From positions 1-13,872 of the forward strand of contig JALKBU010001247.1 of assembly GCA_023091735.1 (NCBI GenBank): a stretch of DNA of 13,872 nucleotides, given 5' to 3'. The position numbers and the translations under genes were made by a program. Origin of the DNA: Trichomonas tenax. Taxonomy: Eukaryota > Parabasalia > Trichomonadida > Trichomonadidae. Of the stretch, positions 1 to 8,704 are shown piece by piece; the stretch's first letter is position 1; every line of letters begins with the position of its first letter. Below the pieces are notes generated by a model, which saw nothing but the letters and a program-made list of their open reading frames with translations, was not told where the DNA came from and did no database searches.

Positions 1-142
1 TTTATTCAAAGGAGAGACGCGAGCCGTAGTGTGTGGTGGCTTTGGTTTCACTCGTGTGTCCTCCCACTCCCCTTTATTTTTTTCCCCCCCCCATTTTAAC
101 CCACCCCCAAAATTCCAACCAACCCCCATTAAAAAAAAAAAG

Positions 143-206
<64 letters not shown>
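1..206. repeat. Pyrimidine-rich tract followed by a 62-base poly(A) run
   Basis: The first 130 bases are unusually rich in C and T for this window, with a run of C near position 85-94. They are followed by an A run at 131-141, a short GGC interruption and an uninterrupted A run at 145-206. The lysine-rich readings across it are artefacts of the homopolymer. It could be the tail of a retroposed transcript, a simple-sequence expansion or an assembly artefact. I see no coding gene and cannot see a target-site duplication because the left side is cut by the window. Confidence 0.6.
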
Positions 207-207
<1 letters not shown>

Positions 208-432
208 ATCATTCCAATATGCCCTCAATATGTAGAATCATTGGATCTAATATATAAGAATAATCCCTTTGAAAAGCATCATCAATCAATTGCATTTATA
301 AGCAAGAAGAAGCATCCACATGCATTGTCTGGTTTTGTATAGCAATTGTATTTTGGGGATGATGATCACACAAATTATATGTGAGAAAATTGCAAATATA
401 TGATATATATAAATATACCATATAAAATGTCA
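207..432. other. AT-rich spacer, no gene seen
   Basis: An open minus-strand frame of about 100 codons (296 to about 620) crosses this spacer and continues into the inverted duplication. It shows no recognisable domain and has no initiator element, so I do not call it a gene. Confidence 0.35.
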
Positions 433-993
433 CGTACTGAAAGTTGTCAGGAAAAATTGACACAAAAAGCGACATTATCTGATATGCAAAGTTGTTAGAA
501 TCTCTGGTATTATGTGTCAAAATCGCGTCTGATGGGAAGAACTGGGGACTACATTGGCACAGGTACCACGCATGTTTGTAGCTAAACTCACAGATCTTCT
601 TTTCATACGCCATCATTAAGAAATCAAAGATTTCCACTTCAGAATGCCTCTGAAGAGCAAAATTAAATGCTTGATTGTGACTAGATTGCTAAGATTTGGG
701 CATTTGTACCAACCCAGCCCACAGTTCTTCCTTTCAGAACCATTCTGTAAAGTAAATCGCTGATTATTTCGAAGATCGAGTCTGAAAGGAAGAACTGTGG
801 ACTGGATTGCTAGCATTTTGGCTACCAGTGCCAATCAAGCACTTAATTTTTCTTTTCAAAGTCAATTTAAACAAATATAGGATATCATTCTTCCAATAAT
901 CATTTATAATCACATGCCACAGGAGTATTTATTTGTCAAATATATGTGTTTACACGCCAGATATTATCACTTTTCGAGACAACTTTCAGTACG
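433..993. repeat. Degenerate long inverted duplication upstream of the BTB gene
   Basis: Three pairs of matching blocks lie in opposite orientation. A 20-base motif, TCTGAAAGGAAGAACTGTGG, at 781-800 has a perfect reverse complement at 719-738. A 19-base block at 832-850 matches the reverse complement of 659-677 with one mismatch. A 16-base block GACAACTTTCAGTACG at 978-993 matches the reverse complement of 433-448 exactly. The left arm is about 95 bases longer and holds a third, direct copy of the 20-base motif (528-547, 17 of 20 matching). A perfect small hairpin (CTTCAGA/TCTGAAG) sits at 637-655. The order of blocks is kept, so this is an old inverted duplication or a MITE-like palindrome. 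Confidence 0.65.
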
Positions 994-1064
994 CAACAAT
1001 TTCATTTTATTGCAAATTAAAATAGGGGGTGACACCAAATATATGATGGTTTTTTATTTTTTAA

Positions 1065-2399
1065 ATGAGTCAACCTTCTCACTTAACAATCAAAATAAAT
1101 GGACCCAGGAAGGACAAAGCGAAAGATCCGAGGAAATACAGAATTTGTATCAATGATGATCAAACATACGCAATCGATTATCCAGATATTTATTTCTTTG
1201 GAGCTTATTTTGTAGAAAGATTAACTGTTTTACCACATCTTCGCAAGTTTAAGTTTAACATTGACATCGAAGATAAAGATTCTTACGAAATTCTCGGTAA
1301 AATATTTAAATCATATCAAATTGAAAGAGAACTCTCTTCAACACAGTTATCAGATTTGTACAAAATTGGTCAGAATTTCAAATGCATCGAGCTTATGAAG
1401 CCATACTTGAAAAAACAATATGGATCAAAAAACGACATTTCTCCCGATAATTATTGCCAGAAGTATTGCAGAAAATATCTTACGGACAAGGATGCTACTG
1501 ACGTTATAGAATATATCAGAGATAATATAAGTATTCTTAAAATTAAGGAAGATATAGAAAAACTCGACGATAATGTCCAATTTAAACTCATACAACAGCT
1601 GCTTTCCAAAAGTATCGCTTTCAAAAAGGAAGATGATAATTTTGATTTGATTTTCAAATTTCAAGATGTAGAAGAATCAAAGTTTTTAATAGAGTATATC
1701 GACTTCTACAGGCTCTCAAAAAGCCGCTTGGTGCAATTCAAAGAATATTTGGCTAAAAATTACGAGGAAAATGATCTCTGTGAAAAACTTGCACTTCCAA
1801 TTATTGATTCTATGATTGAAGTTTCCCAATTTGCTGGTAATCTTGTTGTTAAGAACGGTCTTGCTCAGTTCAAAGTTGGATTAAACGACGACCCTCGCAC
1901 AAACATTGATGGAAGCCCTGTAGAATGCTCTGATAATCCAACCATTACAATATTAAATGGAGAAGTTATTCCGAAAAGTTATGTAATTCGGCGATCAAAT
2001 CCTAATCAAAAATTAATGTCATGGATTTTTTACGGCGTTACTGGTAATGGAGAAGAAGAAGAAAAAGTACAATTGGATAATGTTTTTGAATGTCGCGCTG
2101 ATATCAATGCTATAGTTAAGTGCGATGTTAATCTTAATAATCAATCTTTTGAAAAGTTTCAACTTGAAAACACGGAAGAGGGAGATTTTGGTATAGCTTA
2201 CTTTGACGTCATTGGAGAATATATTCCTTACTATAGAATTCCTAACCCTAAGAATAAAGAAGAAGAGGGTAAGGATGATGATGCAAAGGAAGGTAAAAAT
2301 GATGATGAAGAAAAAGAAGAGGAAGATAAAAATGATGATGAAGAAAAAGAAGAGGAAGATAAAAATGATGATGATGAAAAAGAGGAAGAAGATGAGTAG
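1065..2399 (+). CDS. BTB/BACK-like protein with discoidin-like C-terminal domain and acidic repeat tail
   Basis: A 444-residue protein. Residues about 1-115 resemble the divergent trichomonad BTB/POZ fold: a short beta-rich start (LTIKI, YRICINDD), then alternating helices with the pattern FFGAYFVERL. Residues about 120-265 are helical and fit a BACK-like linker. Residues about 270-395 look like a degenerate F5/8-type C (discoidin) domain; supporting patterns are SYVIRRSNPNQKLMSWIFYG, LDNVFE and a closing YFDVIGEY. The last 45 residues are Asp/Glu/Lys repeats. In known families BTB domains mediate dimerisation and Cullin-3 adaptor roles; that role here is inferred. No signal peptide or membrane helix is seen. 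The start is the first ATG of the frame. An out-of-frame ATG pair at 1043-1048 precedes it, and no initiator lies within 20 bases; the nearest TCATTT is at 1002-1007. TAAA polyadenylation-like sites follow the stop. Confidence 0.72.
   Translation: MSQPSHLTIKINGPRKDKAKDPRKYRICINDDQTYAIDYPDIYFFGAYFVERLTVLPHLRKFKFNIDIEDKDSYEILGKIFKSYQIERELSSTQLSDLYKIGQNFKCIELMKPYLKKQYGSKNDISPDNYCQKYCRKYLTDKDATDVIEYIRDNISILKIKEDIEKLDDNVQFKLIQQLLSKSIAFKKEDDNFDLIFKFQDVEESKFLIEYIDFYRLSKSRLVQFKEYLAKNYEENDLCEKLALPIIDSMIEVSQFAGNLVVKNGLAQFKVGLNDDPRTNIDGSPVECSDNPTITILNGEVIPKSYVIRRSNPNQKLMSWIFYGVTGNGEEEEKVQLDNVFECRADINAIVKCDVNLNNQSFEKFQLENTEEGDFGIAYFDVIGEYIPYYRIPNPKNKEEEGKDDDAKEGKNDDEEKEEEDKNDDEEKEEEDKNDDDEKEEEDE
2301..2396 (+). 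repeat. 33-base coding minisatellite in the acidic tail of the BTB-like gene
   Basis: Two identical 33-base units (2301-2333 and 2334-2366) are followed by a diverged third (2367-2396) that runs to the stop codon. Each unit encodes DDEEKEEEDKN. The identity of the first two copies indicates recent duplication or homogenisation, so length variation between strains is likely. The opposite-strand Ser/Phe-rich frames are shadows. Confidence 0.85.
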
Positions 2400-2492
2400 A
2401 AAATAAAATCCATTTACTTCAAATAAAACTTTCATTATATATAATAAAGCAAAATAAAAACTATCAAACAAATATTAAAATCTAAAATCATT

Positions 2493-3776
2493 CTACACCA
2501 TTCCTGTGATTTTCATTGATGGCTTATATTGCGGTACACTGATACCAAGTTCTGCTGGAACGGAATCATGAAGCTTCTTAATTGACATATTGAAATGTTG
2601 TGTTGTTCTCTCCAAGTTCTCCTTTTCGAGTTCCAACTCTCTCTGTGCTTCATCTTTCTCCCTCTGCTTTCTGTCTGCTGCTTGCTTCATCTGGACAGTC
2701 TTATAATACTCTCTTTCGCGCTTTGTTTGCTCGGCGTTGAACTTATCCTCATCAAAGTATTCATCACTTGATGGGAATGCTTTCTTTGTCTTAAGCTTGT
2801 TCTTAGCTTCATTCTCTTTAGCAAGCTTCTGCCATTCTCTCTTCCTGTCCTCTTCCTGCTTCTTCCTCTTCTCCTCCATCGCGAGACGCTCCTTCTCGGC
2901 ATTGATCGCAGCCTGAGACTCGGCTTTCTCCTGGAAGTCATCGATCTTCTGCTTCTGCTGTGCCAAGGCTGCGGCCTGCATGTCGACGACTATCGCACGG
3001 CGCTTTGTTTTCTCGAGGCGAACTTCTTCTTCGCGTTTCGTGCGCGCTTCTTCGATTTCCGCCATGCTTGCTGCCTGGCGCTGGATTTCTTTTTCCTCCT
3101 CTTTCTGGCGGATGTGGCGGGTTTCTTTCATCTCTTGGAGCATTTGGTTTCGCTTGAGAAATTCTTCACGAATTTCTTGGCGAACTTGTTTATCCTTTTC
3201 TTCCTTGAGAAGTTCCTTCATACGCTCGTGCTCGTTCGCACGCTTCATTGCTTCAACTTCTTTGAGTTCTTCTTGGCGCATTTTTTCTTGCTCAGCTTTA
3301 TGAGCGCGTATTTGCTCCTCGTAGTTTTCCCTAAGCTTCTGCTTATCACCCATATGGCGCTCCTCCTCCTTTTGCACAGCTTCGTTCGCGATTTTAAGCT
3401 GATACCCTTCCTGCTCTTTCTCCTGTTCCCTCTTTTCGCGGTTATACTCCTTCAGTAGCGTGTTGTACTCGATCTGCTTCTTTCTGATGGCAATTGTCGT
3501 CTCATAAATAAGACGCCTGCGATGGTCCTTGACTTTTGGCAGTGGCTTGTCGATGACGGGCTCCGGAGGCTTCAGTTCTTTCTGGTGAAGCACCGCTGTT
3601 GTGTTGATTGTAGTATTAAGAGGGAAATCTACTGATACATATCGATCTCGTGTCGATTGCTTCGGTGGATGCGGCGGAAATTCGTATCCTTGGTCGGGGA
3701 AAAGGTCCTCGTTGCCTAAAATGTCGACCATTGTGTACCCAGAAGAGTAGGAATTGCGATATTTCTGCGTCTTCAT
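2493..3776 (-). CDS. Long coiled-coil protein, TPH-like, probable flagellar or cytoskeletal component
   Basis: A 427-residue charged protein. Residues 1-80 are a Pro/Tyr-containing non-helical head (FPPHPPKQ, KPPEPVIDKPLP). Residues about 85-400 form one almost unbroken Glu/Lys/Arg/Gln-rich coiled coil with sparse hydrophobic heptads. The tail ends SVPQYKPSMKITGMV. This layout matches trichohyalin-plectin-homology proteins, several of which are axonemal doublet inner proteins such as the CFAP45, CFAP53 and MNS1 types. The specific orthologue cannot be assigned by eye, and trichomonads also have other coiled-coil cytoskeletal proteins. The coding sequence is visibly richer in G and C than its flanks, as expected for a constrained, well-expressed gene. 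It lies tail-to-tail with the BTB-like gene, 93 bases apart. A tiny upstream ORF (3784-3773) overlaps its start codon. No clear TCAYW initiator is seen close upstream. Confidence 0.8.
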   Translation of the reverse strand: MKTQKYRNSYSSGYTMVDILGNEDLFPDQGYEFPPHPPKQSTRDRYVSVDFPLNTTINTTAVLHQKELKPPEPVIDKPLPKVKDHRRRLIYETTIAIRKKQIEYNTLLKEYNREKREQEKEQEGYQLKIANEAVQKEEERHMGDKQKLRENYEEQIRAHKAEQEKMRQEELKEVEAMKRANEHERMKELLKEEKDKQVRQEIREEFLKRNQMLQEMKETRHIRQKEEEKEIQRQAASMAEIEEARTKREEEVRLEKTKRRAIVVDMQAAALAQQKQKIDDFQEKAESQAAINAEKERLAMEEKRKKQEEDRKREWQKLAKENEAKNKLKTKKAFPSSDEYFDEDKFNAEQTKREREYYKTVQMKQAADRKQREKDEAQRELELEKENLERTTQHFNMSIKKLHDSVPAELGISVPQYKPSMKITGMV

Positions 3777-4638
3777 TTTTTCATTTTTTTTTTTGCACGT
3801 TTTTTTCTTTCCAATGTAACAAATTATTTTGAATTTTTATTTGTGTTTTTGGGATCTGGGCACAATGTATATAATAAAATCATCGAAATTTCGCTAAAAT
3901 ATTTGCTATTTGAGCACAATTTGAAATCATGTGATATTATGATTTCGCATATCATATTTATGCTGCATGCACTATTTCAGAGTGTTTATATTGAATATGA
4001 TTGATGAATTGTATCTTTGAACAAAAATTTTTAAAAACCTAAAAATTAATCTATATGGATTTTTGAATCTGGCTTTTGATGCCTTATTAAGACTTAGTGG
4101 AGATTTTTTCATTGGTGCTGAGCTTCAAACTATTTTGTTGTCGGGTGATTTGTGTTTGCACTCCTTCCGCCCAGAAGATTTCCTTCTCATAGGGTGGATA
4201 CTGGTCATTGAGTATGCAGCTGATCCCCAAAATCCAATCATAAATATGATTGGAAGCAAGTTAATAGTATCATCAAATATCGGAAATTAATGGCTATGTT
4301 TGAGGGCATGAATATAGCAACAGAGGTATGTGCAAGGTATTTGAGTGAATTTAAACATCTTTCTGAAAAACGCAATAATTATCTCGGATGAATGGAATTT
4401 CTAGCAATGTAATGACGCTGTGAATTTTTATATCACATTTCGTAGTTATCAGTTCCTGTTTATTCCTTAGTTCCTTTTTTTTATCAAAACATGGCATGAA
4501 TAAATAGAATATGAGTCCAGATGATATATTAAATACTTTAGAAGAGGTCACGCTATATTTATTTATAACACAATGCTTATTTCTCATAGGTTCAAAAGCT
4601 TCACAATTTTGATTCTTAAGAAATCAATCACTGTTTAC
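3777..4638. other. Intergenic region with one weak coding remnant
   Basis: Mostly AT-rich spacer. On the plus strand, 4224-4391 is an open frame of 55 codons with protein-like composition, for example ATEVCARYLSEFKHLSEKR, and an in-frame ATG at 4290. It overlaps another open frame (4063-4290) that has no ATG. Together they could be a frameshifted fragment of one lost gene. I do not recognise a family and the call is weak. Confidence 0.25.
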
Positions 4639-5971
4639 TTATTTTGATTCCATTTCATTCAAATAAGTAATAATTTCTTCTTTTTCTCTCATTTGTGCGT
4701 AATCACAAAGTGAACAATTATAACCACAATAAATCAAATAATGAACGCAATAATGTAATTGCGAATTCCAGAAAAACAACATAATGAAGAAATTTGCGCA
4801 CATATGAATCTATGTCAGCACCATTTTCTAATAAGAACTTCAGCATTTCAAGGTCTCCATTATCAATAGCATTATATATAGGTCTTGTTTCATAATAATA
4901 TAATGAATAGATGCTAATCCAAAAACAAATAATGAATCATATATCCGTTTGAATAATGACATAATGGAAAATTCCAATAGGATACAATAAATTCCAAAGA
5001 AAAATTATGAAAAACGCAATAACAAAATAATAGATTCCATAATATATCAAATGAATTACACGTAATACCTGATTAATATTAGCTCCATGTTTCAAGAGAT
5101 ATTGAACGAGATCTTTTGATGAATAATGAACGGCAAAATCCATTGGATTGCGTTGTCTTTCATTGCGGTGTTCATATCAAATTGATGAATTTTTGAAAAT
5201 GATATTGATGGATTCCAAAATATTTTTATGATGGAATATTATCTCTTGATCTATCATATATTCATTTTCAACAAGAAAACATGCCGCAGGATAATTGAAA
5301 CTAAACAGTGCAGTGACTATTGGGCACTTTGAATCTGGATAATTATCAATTAACCATTGCGCGATATCATTGTGATGGTATTTTATTGCTTTTGGTAGCA
5401 AACCGTCGAAATCACATCCTTCATTATATAACGAGATTATGATATCTTTGTTTCCTCCTTCAATTGCATACTTTTCCAATTCGACATCTACTCTTGCACC
5501 AAGTTCTCTTAGATATGTATAACACTTTTCTGAACCTGATTTTAATGCAAACTGAAGTGGAGTGAGCCTCTTAGATTTTTTGTGCCCAAATTTGTATTTA
5601 GTATCAACATCTATTATTATTTCAGTGAATATTGATTTCAATTCATCGACATCATCTAAAGCGATATCAATTAAAATTGCTTCTTCATGAAGATATTGAA
5701 CAAAATTAAGGGCCTCAATAGAATCTTCATCTATTACTTGAGAATAGACTTGCATCAGAGTGTCCATTGATTTAATTCTTTTTTGTGCTATGTATATGAT
5801 TGTGTCAGAAAAAAGTCGAGTTAATTCATTATGTGTTTCTAAAAGATCAGATATTTCTTCAACTAATTCATCGATGCAACTAGAGTCTGCATTCCATAGC
5901 TTTTCGGTGATTGAAGCGATGGTATTAAGTTCTTCAGTTATTTGGACATCGCTAATTCGAACACTTTTCAT
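4639..5971 (-). pseudogene. Decayed ankyrin-repeat gene (DUF3447-type)
   Basis: The N-terminal 264 codons (5971 to the TGA at 5179-5177) are open. Residues 1-95 form a helical cap like that of trichomonad DUF3447 proteins, followed by diverged ankyrin repeats (RLTPLQFALKSGSEKCYTYL, ELGARVD). The same frame continues past the stop into a near-perfect repeat at 5152-5069 (MDFAVHYSSKDLVQYLLKHG, then ANINQ). After a second in-frame TGA (4939-4937) comes another repeat at 4891-4808 (YNAIDNGDLEMLKFLLENGA). The probable original C-terminus, REKEEIITYLNEMESK, ends at 4639 in a different frame. Degenerate short repeats separate these segments. Ankyrin repeats bind proteins; with two stops and a frame change the full product is lost, though a truncated 264-residue protein could still be made. 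Start chosen at 5971 because an initiator lies 18 bases upstream; an in-frame upstream ATG (6010) would fall before the transcription start. Confidence 0.75.
4699..5068 (-). repeat. Degenerate short-repeat sequence interrupting the ankyrin gene
   Basis: Between the ankyrin segments (5068-4892 and 4807-4699) the minus strand is built from variants of TTCATTATTG(C/T)G(G/T) and TTGGAATT, repeated irregularly. Translation gives Tyr/Ile/Phe-rich text with no ankyrin pattern. It looks like a decayed minisatellite that expanded inside the coding region; the unit boundaries are uncertain. Confidence 0.4.
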
Positions 5972-5985
5972 TTTTGATGGTAAAA

Positions 5986-5991
5986 AAATGA
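5986..5991 (-). promoter_or_regulatory. Initiator (TCATTT) of the ankyrin gene
   Basis: The minus strand reads TCATTT, matching the trichomonad TCA+1YW initiator. A+1 is at 5989, which gives an 18-base leader to the ATG at 5971. This is the usual leader length for the group. Confidence 0.6.
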
Positions 5992-7590
5992 CAAAATAAA
6001 TTGTCATCAAATAGAATGAATATCAATATCCATTTTTTATTAACTGTTATTTTCCAAATTCAAACTCAGGAGACAGATTTGAAATTTTTCAAATTCAATT
6101 GGAGGAGAAGACCAAAAATTTTTGGTATAGTTTGTCGTTTTGGGGATGGAAGAGGCTTAGGGGAATTTTTAAACAGCCATTATCATAGACCGTTTCTTCT
6201 GATGAATCTATTGAGTTTTGAGTGAATTTTATAAACTATATTGGATATCAAAATATGAGATTCCGACTTGATTTTGCAATATTATGGAAATAGCTTTAAC
6301 TTCTTGTTTGTTACATGATCAGCGGTTTAAATTCCTCCAAACACAATTTTTCAAGATAATCTGATCTCTGCATAATGGCTCATGTCGTTATTCTTCGATT
6401 CAATTAGTATTGTCAGATACTATTGGATGTGTTTAATTCCATATGTAGAAAAAAGATGTAGATTTCAAAACATTATTTTGACAAATCAAGATTTGAAGAA
6501 GAATATCAAACTGTTGAATAGATATATGAATATTATATAGTGTGTATAATAGATGGAAAGGATTCAACAAAATATATCGCTGCATTGTCGAGATGCACTC
6601 TAAATTAATATCTCAAAAGTGATTGAATACCGATGTGTTATTTGGAGTGCATCACATCAAGAAGATCATAAGCAGCATATCAGTTATTATACTCATATAC
6701 TATAGTACTGGTATATACTTTTGCATCGAGTTGTATATTGTTGTTGCCTTTGTATAAATATTTGTGCTAATGTACATTCTCCCGATGCTAGAATTATTGT
6801 GATTGATTAATCCATGAAATTGTGTGTATTTAAGAAGCCTACATGCTATTCAAAGATACCTTATTACATGCACACAGTTTTTGATGGTTTATTATAATAT
6901 TTTATGAAAAATATGTAATATCTTATATTCAGAAGAGTGATTAGGAATTACTTAACATGAAATATTAAATTCTAGTGTATGTAGAGCATTTATTTATCAT
7001 AAATAGCTAATTATAACATATAATTAGATTCATCAAAAAATATCATATGCTATGTCAGATTAAAAGTAACACCATACTACTCATATGCGAGTGTGTTATT
7101 TGTGCGCTTTCCCAAGCCTCAATTTCCGAAAAATAAAAATTTATTCTCTCAAGTCTCTTATTTCATAACATATGTACTTGAGTGCATGCTTTCGCATGCT
7201 GCGTTGAGTAGCCAACATGTATATGGATGTGAATGAGAAAATATTTAAAATATTCTCTTAAATTTTGATGCTATTCAGTATATATTATTTTGTATACGTG
7301 TGCATCATTCCTGCACAGAGAAACTTATCAGAAACAGTGTAAATAGCAAAAATGCTTATGATATATAATTTTGACAATGTAAAGTCCAACACGAAACACT
7401 TCCACAAAAGTGACAGGGTTAATCCCTCAATTCTCACTTTTTCACCTTCAAATGTAATGTAAACATAAGAAAAAAATCTGACGTTTTGTGTAACACTTTC
7501 GTGCAACTCCATGGAGGCACAAAGAGTAATTTTTAGTAGTTAATTTGGTTGCCGTTGGCTTCGACGCAGGCACGCAACACACACACAACT
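5992..7590. other. Long AT-rich gene-free stretch with small palindromes
   Basis: No frame here looks coding; the few open frames are short and mostly lack an ATG. Two palindromes stand out. GATGCACTCTAAAT at 6592-6605 pairs with 6640-6653 over 14 bases, with one G-T wobble and a 34-base loop. GCATGC at 7184-7189 is repeated at 7194-7199 around a TTTC loop. The end (7576-7588) is an (AC)n tract. Confidence 0.5.
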
Positions 7591-7625
7591 GTGCACTCTA
7601 GCCAACAAAGTTGGCTTCCGTGCAC
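7591..7625. repeat. Double-hairpin element 1
   Basis: Outer stem GTGCAC (7591-7596 and 7620-7625), linkers TCT and TCC, and inner stem AGCCAAC/GTTGGCT around an AAA loop (7600-7616). All pairs are Watson-Crick. It directly follows an (AC)n tract and is clearly richer in G and C than its surroundings. It shares its architecture with the elements at 8592, 12084, 12711 and 13674. Confidence 0.6.
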
Positions 7626-8560
7626 GTGTTAGACAGTGTTTTTTGTTTTTGTGGGGCTTCAATTTTTAAAAATTTGTGTTTTTGAAGGTTTGGTTGAACA
7701 AATGTGGCTAAAATAGAATTTAAAAATTTGAATTTTGAATTTTAAAAATTTTGATTTGAAAGTTGTGCTTTGACACATTTCGAACGTTTTGTTTTTTGTT
7801 GTTTGTTGAGAGCTGTGTTTAACTGCTGTCCAAACACTCAATTCTTGCTAATTTTATCAAAAAGCATATCTGCATTTTGGTCTGAAATTGAGTGTCGAGT
7901 TAGGTTTCAGCACGTGTTTAGAGTGTTTTGTTTTAAAATAATGACTCGTGACACATTTTTAGATGTTGCTTTCAACCGATAAAAAGGGTGTGTTTTGATA
8001 TGTTGTTATGAGTGTCTTGGTGGACCGGGTCAGTAAAAAAATTTTAAAAAGGTTGACAACATGACATTCTGACAACACGTGTTAGAGCCGTGTTTGGACT
8101 GGGTTTGAGCTGTGCTTACACGTGTTTAGACTGTGTTTGTTTGTTTAGAGCCGTGCTTAGAGCTTGTTTCAAACGTTTGTTTTTATTGTGTTTATACATA
8201 TTGTCAAATGTCTGATGTCAATTAAAATATAAACTCTTTTATGACCCAGGACACCCCAGACAGTTAAAAGAATATAAGAAAAACAAACGAAAAAATCAGT
8301 TAAAGAGCATTTTAGACCCGGTCCTCTGTCCCAGGACAAACCAAAGTAAAAGAAGAAAAACTAAACAAAAACGTTCATGAAACTTCAAAAACAAAGGTTT
8401 GAAGTGTTAAGAGTTGTGTTAAGAGAAAAACAAACAAAAACGTTCATGAAACTTCAAAAATAAGGGTTGGCACTGTGTTGGGAGTTGTGTTTGGACTTGT
8501 GAATGTGTCGAAAACGTGTTTAGAGTTGTGTCGAAACGTAACGCGACACTCGATGTTAAG
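7620..8560. repeat. Degenerate repeat field with core (A)CGTGTTTAGAG(C/T)TGTG
   Basis: Variants of the core recur at about 7625, 7810, 7912, 8078, 8105, 8130, 8150, 8404, 8473 and 8513, in places almost back to back (8078-8170). Spacing is irregular. No long coding frame exists. A small inverted repeat GTGTCG/CGACAC lies at 8528-8549. The field looks like an ancient, heavily mutated tandem repeat or an eroded element. Confidence 0.45.
8351..8468. repeat. Direct repeat, 69-base spacing
   Basis: An identical 27-base core occurs at 8365-8391 and 8434-8460 (both contain ACGTTCATGAAACTTC). The similarity extends on both sides, through GAAAAAC before it and the GTGTT..GAGTTGTGTT motif after it. 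This is a tandem duplication within the larger repeat field. Confidence 0.7.
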
Positions 8561-8591
8561 CTTGTTGCCTTGTGGCTTGTGCCACTAGTTC

Positions 8592-8640
8592 TTCACTGCC
8601 TAGAGGTGTATCCCCACTGATAATCCTCGAAAGCAGTGAA
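8592..8640. repeat. Double-hairpin element 2
   Basis: Outer stem TTCACTGC (8592-8599) pairs with GCAGTGAA (8633-8640). Linkers are CTA and GAAA, and the inner stem is GAGG/CCTC (8603-8606 and 8625-8628) around an 18-base loop. The inner stem is weaker than in the other members. A structured small RNA is an alternative; I matched it to no known RNA family. Confidence 0.4.
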
Positions 8641-8704
8641 AATCTAATGAAGAAAACAAAAAGACTTTAACCTTATTTGTATTTTTTTCCTTAGGAAAGA
8701 AAAA

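Noticed and set aside
29..257. Two plus-strand frames with long poly-lysine
   Set aside because: They are translations of the poly(A) run and C/T-rich DNA, with no protein pattern.
616..834. Minus-strand frame of 72 codons
   Set aside because: It lies entirely within the inverted duplication, lacks a domain and is explained by the repeat.
2019..2471. Minus-strand Phe/Ile-rich frame that looks like membrane helices
   Set aside because: It is the antisense of the acidic-tail minisatellite and the discoidin-like domain of the BTB-like gene.
2960..3458. Several plus-strand frames over the coiled-coil gene
   Set aside because: Antisense shadows of a Glu/Lys-rich coding sequence; their Phe/Ser/Leu content is the expected complement.
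6001..6225. Plus-strand frame of 74 codons upstream of the ankyrin gene
   Set aside because: It begins with TTG, has no domain and no initiator at a sensible distance.
8592..8640. Possible tRNA or spliceosomal RNA
   Set aside because: No tRNA B box or cloverleaf, and no match that I can see to U1, U2, U4, U5 or U6 signature motifs.
8556..8666. Minus-strand open frame of 36 codons with protein-like text (SLLSRIISGDTPLGSEELVA)
   Set aside because: No start codon and too short to assign. It coincides with double-hairpin element 2, whose pairing gives another explanation; worth one protein search but not a feature.
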